From Voacanga thouarsii (taxonomy: Eukaryota > Streptophyta > Magnoliopsida > Gentianales > Apocynaceae), in assembly GCA_026120185.1 (NCBI GenBank), contig JANUWF010002200.1, positions 2,168,001 through 2,232,000 of the forward strand: 64,000 nt of DNA. The letters run 5' to 3'. Below, in pieces: positions 50,011 through 60,035 of the stretch. The notes under the pieces are model-generated. The model saw only the letters and a list, made by a program, of their open reading frames with translations, had not been told where the DNA came from and did not search any database. Position 1 is the first letter of the stretch, and each line of letters opens with the position of its first letter. The position numbers and the translations under genes were made by a program.

Positions 50011-53000
50011 ATGTCACAAGCCAATGTTGTTGCTGATAGTAGCAATTTTCAAAATGCCTCCAATGTGGTAAACTCAGTGTCAGGCTGTTCAAACAATTCA
50101 CTGGATTCTCAGACCTCAAAATCTGTGACTCAGGAGCAGTATCAACAGCTGTTGAAACTGATTCAGACACAACTTACTTCTTCTTCCTCTCCCAAAGCCA
50201 ATAGTATTTCTGAATATGCTCATTCCATCAACCAAGCAACTCTTCTACCAAACTTCTCAAACTCATCATATCAAGCTCAAGACATAGGTATATGTTCTTC
50301 AATCTGGATTCTAGACTCAGGAGCCACAGATCATATTTGTTCCTGCTTAGATTTCTTTTTTGATTATCACCCTGCACAAAATGTGTCTATAAAGCTACCA
50401 ACTGGAAATATAATGCATGTCTCACACATAGGTACAATTCAATTAACCTCTTCAACGAATTTAGATCAAGTTTTATTCATTCTTACATTTTCTTTCAATC
50501 TGATTTCTGTGAGTAAGCTTCTTCAGCAATTAAAATTTGTCATAATCTTCACAAATGATTTATGTGTTATCTAGGATCCTCATCATGGTCGGATAATTGG
50601 ATCAACTAGACTGTTTGGGGGTCTCTATCATCTTGATCTACATAAGCCAATTTCCATTGTAAATTCAGTTTATGATATCACTTCTAATGCATTTTACAAT
50701 AAGACTCTACTGTGGCATTTTAGACTTGGCCATTTATCAACAAAGCAGTTGATTGAAATTAAAAAAAAAAAAAAATTTGATTCCTCTATTGCTTTACCTG
50801 CTGATGAGGTATTTTGTCCAGTGTGTCCTTTAGCTAAGCAACACAAATTGCCTTTTCCTTACATCAAGGAAGTGTTTCATCTAGTTTTGACTTAGTGCAT
50901 ATGGACATTTGGGGTCCTTTTAATGCCAGCACTATTCATGGTCATAAATATTTCTTAACCATAGTGGATGAGTTCAGCAGATTTTCTTAGTTGTTCTTAT
51001 TGAAACAAAAATCTGAAGTGAGGCTCTTGATCAAACACTTTATTGCTTATGTTGAAACTCAATTTACTAAAAGAATCAAAATTTTAAGACATGATAATGG
51101 TCTTGAATTTCAACTTGCTGAATTTTATCATTCAAAAGGTATTATTCATCAAACATCATGCCCTTATACTCCTGAGCAGAATAGTATTGTGGAAAGAAAA
51201 CATCAACATATTTTGAATGTGGCTAGAGCCTTAAGATTTCAGTCTCAAATACCTCTTGCATATTAGGGTTACTGCATTCAACATGCTGCATATTTGATAA
51301 ACATTACTCCCACATCTGTTTTAAATCAACAAACACCATTTGAAAGGCTATATCAAAAGGTTCCAGATTACAGTTTCTTTAAAGTGTTTGGCAGCTTAGC
51401 TTATGCTTATACTCAATTTTCACACAAAAATAAATTTGATCCCAGAAGTAAACCTTGTGTTTTTCTTGGATTCTCTTCATCTACAAAAGGTTTCCTTTTA
51501 TTGGATTTTTTTCCCAGAGAAGTCTTCATGTCCAGAAATGTCTCCTTCATAGAGTATTATTTTCCTTTTGTGCATTATAAGACTCCACCTACTTCTAACT
51601 TTGGCAGACCTGTTTTACCTCTGCCATATTCTTCTTCAATCTATCCAACTCAGAATTCTCCTCAACAAGATTCCCATTTGTCTTCTTCTGTTCTTGAATT
51701 TTCCCTTAGAAGATCTACAAGAACCATCACTGCTCCTGCTCATCTTTCTGATTACATTTGCTTCAAAGTGCATAGAATTACTACACCACATTTCTTACCT
51801 TCTTCCATTGTTTGTTCAACTTTCCTTAATAATGCTAACCAGCATTTTGAACTTAAACACTATTTTGAGGCTGTGCAAATCAAAGAATGGTGTTCAGCAA
51901 TGAAATCTGAAATTACAGCTTTGGAGGCAAATCAAACATGGCATTTAGTTCCCCTGCCACCTAGTAAGAAGACAATTGGGTGTAAATAGATATATCGAAT
52001 CAAATACAAGGCTGATGGATTTGTTGACAGGTATAAGGCAAGACTTGTTGCAAAAGGCTATACACAACAAGAAAGAGTAGATTTCTTGGATACTTTTGCA
52101 ACTGTTATAAAGATTACCACTATTAGACTAATGTTAGCTCTTGCTGCAAAGTCTAATTGGTATATTCATCAATTAGATGTGAATAATGTCTTTTTACATG
52201 GAGATTTGTTTGAAGAAGTTTACATGGATATGCCCCCAGGATTTACAACTAATGATGCTTCTTTGGTCTGCAAACTAGATAAATCTTTATATGGACTTAA
52301 ACAGGCTAGTAGGCAGTGGAATGCAAAACTTATTGCTTATTTGATTTCCTCACTTGATTTCCATCAGTCCAAGAGTGACTATAGTCTGTTTTCCAAGAGA
52401 ACTCCTAACTTGTTCATTGCATTTTTGGTGTATGTTGATGATATCCTAGTTTTGAATAATCACTTAGATGCTATTGTTGAAGTTAAAGATCAATTGCATC
52501 ATCAGTTTAAAATCAAAGATATGGGCGATCTTCATTATTTCCTTGGTTTTGAGGTTCATAGAGATTTAGATGGTATTGTGTTGTCTCAACAGAAGTATTT
52601 GATAGATTTGCTTCAAACACAAGGTTATCTTGGTTGCAAACTAGTATCCACCCCTTTAGATAGTAAGTTGAAGTTATCTGCTGGAGATTCAGAGTTATTT
52701 CTAGATGTTTCTTTATACAGAAGTTTGGTTGGGAAATTACTATATTTAAATCATAGCAGATCAGATATTACTTTTGCAGTTCAGCAGTTGAGTCAATATC
52801 TCAATGCTCCAACAGTTTTGCATATTCAAGCTGTGTATAGACTTTTGAGATATCTCAAAGGCACTATTGATTTTGGTCTGCATCTTCCAGTGGATACGTG
52901 TTTTGGTCTTTAGGTATATGCTGATTCAGATTGGGCAGGTTGTCAGGATTCCAGAAGATCAATTATTGGTTTTTGTGTCTATTTTGGTTCAGTTCTTGTG

Positions 53001-53388
53001 TCTTGGAAATCCAAGAAACAATCAGTGGTTGTTCGAAGCTCAGCTGAAGCAGAATATACATTGGCTCAGTCAGTTTGTGAATTGCAGTGGATTATGCGTC
53101 TTTTTCAAGAGCTTGGTTTTACTTGCATATTACCAGTTCCTTTTTTTTTTGTGACAATAGAAGTGCCCTTCATTTGGTTGAAAATCCTATATTTCATGAA
53201 CGAACTAAGTATATAGAAATTGATTGTCACTTCATTAGAGATCAATTTTAAGCTGGCTGCATTAAGCCCTTACAAGTTTCTTCTGCTTAACAGTTAGCTG
53301 ATATCTTCACCAAAGTATTACCTCCTGCTCATTTGTCTTTGTTGTTATCTCATTTAGGGGTTCTCTCTGCATCCAACTTGCGGGGGGA
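50011..53388 (+). pseudogene. copia E pol
   Basis: Continues the gag frame: protease LDSGATDHIC at about 50313; integrase zinc region WHFRLGHLS to CPVCPLAKQ (50710-50840); core with HDNGLEF at about 51091; reverse transcriptase KARLVAKGYTQQ (about 52038), catalytic YVDDILVLN at about 52433; RNase H YADSDWAGC at about 52918; C-terminus ADIFTKVLPPAHLS. Stops are at 50572, about 50986, 51264, 51987 and 52911. Frame changes sit near homopolymers (A-run about 50761, T-run about 53141). The frame runs on into the 3' LTR. Confidence 0.9.
53381..53388 (+). other. Polypurine tract of copia E
   Basis: CGGGGGGA adjacent to the 3' LTR. Confidence 0.82.
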
Positions 53389-53851
53389 TGTTAAGGCTCA
53401 TGTGAAGAAATGTGAGGCTCAGAAGAAGAGGTGTGAAATTGCAGATGTTAAAGTTCAGAAGCAAAAATCTGCTTCTGCAGTTGCAGCAACAACAGACGTT
53501 AAATCTATTGTTGCTGATGTCTAGTCAGCAGATCAGTCAGCAGTTAGGCATGCCAGCTCACTGCAGAGAGCCAGCTCATTGGCTAGCTCATCCACATTTG
53601 CTTTTGATCCCGGTTGAATAATTTGGAAGTGTTTTGGTGGAAACAAACAAACAGTTCTCTATTGCCGGCTGTTTAATTATTGGATGTAGTTTTCAGTTTT
53701 AGGCTTAGTTGATAGTTAGTTTTGGATCCGAATGGTGTATATAAGATTATTTTGTGTAATCTATATACTTCACTTTTTTCAATGAATGAAAAACTAGAGA
53801 AAGTTTCCTCATATTTCCTTCAGCAATCTTTCTGCAATTTTAAATTCTACA
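53389..53851 (+). repeat. 3' LTR of copia E (463 bp)
   Basis: Collinear with the 5' LTR. The pol frame continues for about 45 codons into it before a TAG at 53522. Confidence 0.93.
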
Positions 53852-53856
53852 ATGAG

Positions 53857-54309
53857 TTCTTTGTTATATAGTTCTTCTATCAAGTTTTATTCTCTAATTG
53901 TTGTGCTACTTTCTTGAGATGGATCTGGGGGGACAAGGGGTGGTGCCTGCCTCCAAAATTTTTAAAATTTTTTATTTTACTTTAAAAGAATTAAATTTTT
54001 TTTTTTTAAAAAAGTCCCTTTAAATTTTACTTTTCACTCCCTAAAAACCTTTTTAGAAATTATAATATTATCCCTTAATATATTATTTCATATAATTTGT
54101 CCTCCGACTCCAAATCTCTGATTTTGTCCCTACTATTCTGAGTATAATAAATATATGTGCCAGACACTATAATCAGGAAGGCTTTGTTGGCCTACATTTT
54201 GTATAATTAATTTGGATGTTGCCATAAAATGATTTCATAAATAATTTTAAGAATGAATAAAATGAATCAAGCAGAAATTACATTCTTAAATAGAATGTGG
54301 GAGATAAGT
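53857..54309. other. Intergenic, end of the minisatellite-like region
   Basis: Bases 53870-53915 hold a last copy of the 'gttttactctctaattgttg' motif. The rest is AT-rich without recognisable features. Confidence 0.5.
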
Positions 54310-54660
54310 GTATATTACTTTTGATAACCAAAATGGTCGGATGGCGGAATAGTTGGATAGCAAATGACTAGGGCCATTGGGCAACTCGAGTAGCCAAACC
54401 ATGAGATGGCTGGCCGACTGAATCGGCAGATCAACTGACATACATGAGTCATGACTAGATTTTCACGAAATTGAGTTTGAGCACATCTAGGAGTTTTGAC
54501 CGATTCAATTGCCCAATTTCCCACCATGTTTGCCATGAGTATCAAGGGGAACATGGGGTTATCAAATCCCTTTAAATTCACTAGGAAGGGATTGGAAAAA
54601 AAAAAGAAAAAAAGAATCCAACCAACATCAGAAGAATTCTTCAAACAAATTTTCATCTGT
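54310..54660 (+). repeat. LTR fragment of the element D family, opposite orientation
   Basis: The reverse complement of this segment is collinear with part of the LTRs at 30344-31193 and 39340-40168, sharing 'aaagggatttgataacccc', 'catggcaaacatggtggga' and 'attcagtcggccagccatc'. Only ~350 of ~850 bases are present, so it is a truncated relic or part of a deleted copy. Confidence 0.78.
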
Positions 54661-54684
54661 CTTTTGGAGTTTTTAGTTTAATCT

Positions 54685-55066
54685 AAGGCAAATTGTTAAG
54701 TTTAGTTTTTAAATTTTTTATGTTTGGCAAGATTGGTCCCTCTTTTTTGTTTTCAAATTATCAAGTCCCTATTTTTTTTTTATTTTGGCAAATTAAGTCC
54801 TTCGGACTAATTTTCAACAAGTCAACAATTGATCAACTAGTCAACTCCAGTGTTGACCAAATATAAAAGCGTAATTTTATTATTTTACTATATACTCAGC
54901 TTAAAGAATAGACAAATTATTATGTTTAGTCCCTGAACTTTTTTTTGGCATGGTTGGTTCCTCTTCCTTTTTTTTTTTTTTCACTTTTTAGGTTTTCTAA
55001 CTTTTTTTTGGGGGCACATTAGGTCCTTCTAATCACTTCCGGTGGGCCAATTCTAATTCAACCGAG

Positions 55067-55103
<37 letters not shown>

Positions 55104-56340
55104 CTTAAATAATATTATTTCATATGTATTATTACAAACCTGAGTATGATTAATTTAAACTAAACAAATATTAGTTTAAATTTAGTTTTTAATACTTAAT
55201 TACCAATTTTTTGTTATTTATCAAAATATACTAAATAGTGATAATTTAAGATTTTTAAAATTGCATAACTCTTATTACAAAGATAAGAAAAGTGTTCGTT
55301 TCAATTCAAGATAATTGTCGTTATTATACACAATACATATATTAAGAAAACTTTAACGTGTTTTTAGAAAATATATTGAAACTGTCACTATAAATTGTAA
55401 AGTTATAAGAAAATTTAGAAATTAATTAATATTATGATTTAGTAAAATAATACTAAATAAGAAAACTATATATTTTTAGAAAAAATATTAAATTATCCTA
55501 ACAAAAAATTATAAAGTTATTTAAAATTTAAAAATTAATTAATATTTTGATTGAGTAAAGTAACAAATAAGAAAAATATAATTGATAAAAGATTGATTTT
55601 ATAAAATAATAAATAATTTTAAGTATAAAAGGTTTTCAAAAGTAATAATTATTTTAAATTAAAAAAATACATTTTTAATCTAACTTTTATCATATATATA
55701 GATTTTTCTTCTTTTTTAGCTTGACCTTAATAGATATGATGTAAGCAAATAAAGGGTTAGGGCCCAACTAGTCCTAGATAAAGGAGGTGATGATATCCTC
55801 CTAGGATATATGTTGTTCTAATGTATAATCTATTCTTAATAAATGAAAGTAAATATGTCTCTCTGTATTCTATTTATACCGTATAATAATAAATATTTAT
55901 AACTAACAAACTTACTAGATTATTGAAAAAAGAAATAGTACAGATTTTAAGTCAAAAAAGGCTCGGTTGGCTTAAATTTAGTCTGTCGAAAATAGTCGAA
56001 AGGACTGAATATGTCAAAAGAAAAAAATTAGGTAACCTAAAAAGTTAAAAAAAAGAAGAGGGACTAACTATGTCAAAAAATATTTAAGGACTAAGTATAA
56101 TAATTTACCTATTTTTTAAAGTTAGATGTATACTGTAAAATGACAAATTTGCTCTTCTATTTTGGTGAATGCCGGAATTGACTAGTTAATCGATCGTTTA
56201 CTTATTAAAAATTGGTTTGAAGGACTTAATTTGTCACAAAAAAAAAAAAAAAAAGATAGAGGATTTAATAATTTGAAAACAAAGAATAAGGGCTAATTTG
56301 CCAAACATAAAAAGTTCAAGTAAACTTAACAATTTGTCTT
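54685..56340. mobile_element. Element with ~385-bp terminal inverted repeats
   Basis: The left arm 54685-55068 and the reverse complement of the right arm 55960-56340 align over almost their whole length. They share 'aaattgttaagttta', 'ttttatgtttggcaa', 'caaattaagtccttc', 'tttttaggtt' and 'aaccgagcc'. The centre (55069-55959) is AT-rich, starts with an (AT)n run and encodes nothing recognisable. Arms this long suggest a Mutator-like or foldback non-autonomous DNA element. No clear target-site duplication is visible. Confidence 0.72.
55071..55100. repeat. (TA)n microsatellite
   Basis: TA run at the inner edge of the left arm. Confidence 0.95.
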
Positions 56341-56600
56341 AATTTTACCTTATTTTCGATTATTTCTATTACTGTTTTGAATCACTTTCATCCTCTCAAG
56401 ACAACTCCTTCAATTTTGAGAATTTGCTTGTACTTTCAAATGTGTAATTAGAGTTCCACGTTTATAAGAATTGCTTTTTTATCCAATTTTTTAGGTTTCA
56501 TCTATTTATTCATGAAAATGGATTCGATTATATGTTAATCGATCCATATCAGGTTAGGACTTCAACTTGCCAGACTGTTACGTCTCATCTGATCGGATTG
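56341..56600. other. Short intergenic stretch before the RTE element
   Basis: AT-rich, nothing recognised. Confidence 0.5.
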
Positions 56601-56619
56601 GAGTTTTTGGACAACCAAC

Positions 56620-59600
56620 AACAACAACAAAGCCTTAATCCCAAGTAACTTGGGGTCGGCTACATGAACCAACGTCAGGCAACGTGTGGTCATCCACATG
56701 AATCATCTCTCGCCACTTTCTTCTATCGAATGTCATATTGTCATCCAAATCTAACAAAGACATATCTATCTTAATTACCTCTATCCATGTCGTTTTAGGT
56801 CTTCCTCTACATTTCTCTCTTTCTAACCTATCCTGCCTCACTCTCTCCATCGCCCTAACAGGAGCATCCCTCGGTCTTCTCTGAACGTGTCAAAACCAAC
56901 GCAGACGACTTTCTCTTATCTTTTCCTCAATAGATGCCACACCCACCTTTTCCCTAATGATCTCATTTCTAACTCTATCATTCCTAGTATATCTACACAT
57001 CCACCGTAACATACGCATCTCAGCTACTTTCATTTTTTGAATATGACACATTTTAGCTGTCCAACATTCCGTACTATATAACAAAGCAGGTCGTACGACT
57101 GTCTTGTAAAACTTTCCCTTTAAATTCAACGGTACATTACGATCACAAAGAATACCAGTCGCACTCCTCCATTTCAACCAACCCGCCTTAACTCGATGTG
57201 CAACGTCGCTATCAAGCTCTCCGTCTTTCTGAATAATAGATCCTAGATAGCGAAAACAATCAGCTAACGGTATATCTCTACCTTCTAAAGTTATACTCTG
57301 GCTATGTTTCTGCTACCACTAAACTTGTATCCCACATACTCTATTTTACTCCTACTAATTCTGAAACCCTTGGATTCCAATGTCTGCCGCCATAACTCCA
57401 ATTTAGTATTTACACCGGCTCTAATCTCATCAATTAATACAATATCATCCGCAAACAACATACACCATGGCACAGCCTCCTGTATAGTGCAAGTCAACTC
57501 ATCCATAACGGCTGCAAAGAGGAAATGACTAAGCGTTGATCCTTGATGCACCCCGATATTAATAGGGAATTCTACAGTCACTCCGGCGCCAGTCCTTACA
57601 CTTGTACATGCTCCCTCATACATATCTTCAATGAGAGTAATATATTTTATTGATGCACCTTTCTTGGCCAGCACCCACCAAACTACTTCTCTAGGAACCC
57701 TGTCATAGGCTTTTTCCAGGTCAATAAATACCATATGTAAATCTTTCTTTCTTTCCCTATGATATTCAATCATCTGCCATAATAAATAATTGCCTCCGTA
57801 GTGGAACGCCCAGGCATAAAACCAAACTGATTATCTGAAATTTGTATAATGCCCCGTAACCTCTGTTCAATCCCTTTCTCCCAAAACTTCATAGTATGAC
57901 TCATGAGTTTAATCCCACGGTAATTGGCACAATCCTGGACATCTCCTTTATTCTTGTACAGAGGAATCAGAGTACTCTTCCTCCAATCTGTAGGCATCCT
58001 ATTAACTTTATATATCTTGTTGAACAGACTTGTTAGCCACGTAACACCTATATCTCCTAAACACTTCCAAACCTCGATTGGTATACCATCCGGTCCTACA
58101 GCTTTTTTTGGACTCATCCTTTTAAGGGCATCATGGACTTCATGCTTCTAAATACGACGAATCCATGCACGGTTAACCTCTTCGTTCGAAAGCGCCAGGC
58201 TACCTACACTCGGAACTTGAACTTGACTCCCGTTGAATAACTTATCAAAATATGATCTACATCTCTCCTTTATTTCTTCATCCTTAACTAAAATATTGTG
58301 GTTTTCGTCTTTTACACATTTCACTACACCTATATCCCTCGTCTTCTTCTCCTTGTAACGTGTCAATCTATATATATTATTCTCTCCGTTTTTGGTATCT
58401 AACTTTTCATATAAATCCTTATAAACTATGGCTCTTGCGTTTCTAACAGCTTCTTTAGCTTTTCTTCTCGTAACCTTGTATTTATCAAAATTTTCATCAC
58501 TCCTACACCTTTCTAAGTTTCTATAGCACCCTCTTTTACTCCTTACGGCTTCTTTCACTTCATTGTTCCACCACGACACATTCTTGTTAAGAGGTATTTT
58601 TTCTTTAGATTCCCCAAGCACTTCCTTAGCTACTGTCCTAATACATTGAGCCATGTTTCTCCACGTAGTATCTGGATACGAATCCATATCAGAAGACCAA
58701 TTATCCGCCTCAACTACCTTATTGACAAAGGCTATTCTTTCATCCCCCTGAAGCTTCCACCACCTAATCCTAGGGTCAACTCGAAAATTCTGCTGCTTAC
58801 TCTTTTTCCTAAAATTAAAATCGAGTACTAACAGCCTGTGTTGCGTAACTACACTCTCACCTGGAATAACTTTACAATCCGTACACGCACTACAAAACCT
58901 ACGCCTCATAATAAAGAAGTCTATCTGACTGGCATTTAACCCGTTTCTAAAGGTCACTAAGTGAGAATCTCTCTTCTTAAACCAAGTATTTGCTATGGTC
59001 AAATCATAGGCCAAGGCAAAATCAAGAATAGCAGTTCCTGCTTCGTTTTTAGCTACGAAACCCTGACCTCCATGAACACTCTCAAACCCACTCTTATCAG
59101 TACCTACATGTCCGTTTAGATCACCACCAATGAAAAGCTTTTCTACACACGGTACACTCTGGACAACCTCATCTAAATCATCCCAGAACTGTTGCCTAAC
59201 CGAATCATCGAGTCCTACTTGCGGCGCATACGCACTAATAACAGTAGTAATCTCGCCGCCAATCATGATCTTGATGCTCAAAATCCTATCACTCTTCTTC
59301 TGTACTTCAACCACATCATCAATAAACTTACGATCAATAATAATCCCGACTCCATTTCTATTTCTAACTCTACCTGAATACCAAAGCTTATAATCCCATG
59401 GAGCGACTACTCTCGCCTTCTTACATACCCACTTGGTTTCCTGAAGACACAAAATGCTAATCTTTCTCCTCCGCATTACCTCAACTAGCTCTGTCAATCT
59501 ACCGGTCAAAGATCCTATATTCCATGTAGCTAGACGAATCCTATCCCTGTAGACTGTCTTTTTTACCCTACACCCTTGCATATTTGACACCGCATCCGGG

Positions 59601-59850
59601 GACCGACAGGGCGCGTTGCTTCCGGGCAACGACCTAGCAACCCTCGCATATTTATCACTACACCGGGGTCTAGGAAGTGTAGCGCGTCGCTGAGTAGGGA
59701 ATGCCCCCACGAAATCAATCGATTGGTTCATGTCATATATGTGACTATATTTTACGCTGGTCGTCACAAGCCTACCGCAACTCTTCTCGTTTATCCGGGC
59801 TTGAGACCGGCAATGAACATCGCAGACAAAACCCGTGGAGCTCACAGGCA
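56620..59850 (-). mobile_element. RTE-type non-LTR retrotransposon (LINE), near full length
   Basis: The minus strand encodes an apurinic-type endonuclease followed by a reverse transcriptase and ends in a (TTG)n tail rather than poly(A). The 3' end includes 'gggattaaggctttgttg', the tail motif typical of plant RTE LINEs and the Au-type SINEs that borrow it. A diverged ~20-bp duplication flanks it: gagtttttggacaaccaac (56601-56619) and gagtttttttggacagccaac (59851-59871). Length ~3.2 kb is normal for RTE. Coding is disrupted in at least five places. Confidence 0.88.
56635..59731 (-). pseudogene. RTE ORF2-like polyprotein (endonuclease and reverse transcriptase), disrupted
   Basis: From the minus-strand ATG near 59731 (MNQSIDFVG) the frame is open to a stop at 58148. 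The endonuclease/exonuclease/phosphatase domain shows TWNIGSLTGRL, CLQETKW, ISAYAPQ, GGDLNGHVG and a terminal QHRLLV. The same frame continues as PKKAVGPDGIPIEVWK (RT motif region) to 57770. There a frameshift occurs, then [26 protein letters not shown] and the catalytic FADDIVLI to 57291. A further shift occurs near 57180-57290, then the C-terminal WLKWRSATGILCDR...RLRWF, a stop at 56890 (an expected glycine), and RGRPKTTWIEV to 56635. Confidence 0.88.
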
Positions 59851-59894
59851 GAGTTTTTTTGGACAGCCAACAATTACACAATTTATTTTTTTGG

Positions 59895-59899
<5 letters not shown>

Positions 59900-59933
<34 letters not shown>
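59900..59933. repeat. (TA)n microsatellite
   Basis: TA run between the RTE element and the RBOH gene. Confidence 0.95.
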
Positions 59934-59936
<3 letters not shown>

Positions 59937-60035
59937 ACATTATTTTAAGAAAAAAAGAAACAAATTATATATATGTTACAATTAAAGAATTATATTAACA
60001 CAAAAAACGGGGGAAAAGAAAAAAAAAAACACCTA

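Larger units (their letters stand above)
48344..53851 (+). mobile_element. Ty1/copia retrotransposon (copia E), full length
   Basis: LTRs 48344-48823 and 53389-53851 are flanked by the 5-bp duplication atgag (48339-48343 and 53852-53856). Canonical TG...CA ends, an initiator-methionine primer-binding site, gag, pol and polypurine tract are all present in order. The LTRs differ by ~25 substitutions plus a short insertion in the 5' LTR, by eye ~5%. Coding frames are long but broken by stops, mostly TAG, and two frameshifts. Confidence 0.94.

Noticed and set aside
57304..59998. Plus-strand ORFs over the RTE element
   Set aside because: Shadows of the minus-strand endonuclease/reverse transcriptase coding region.
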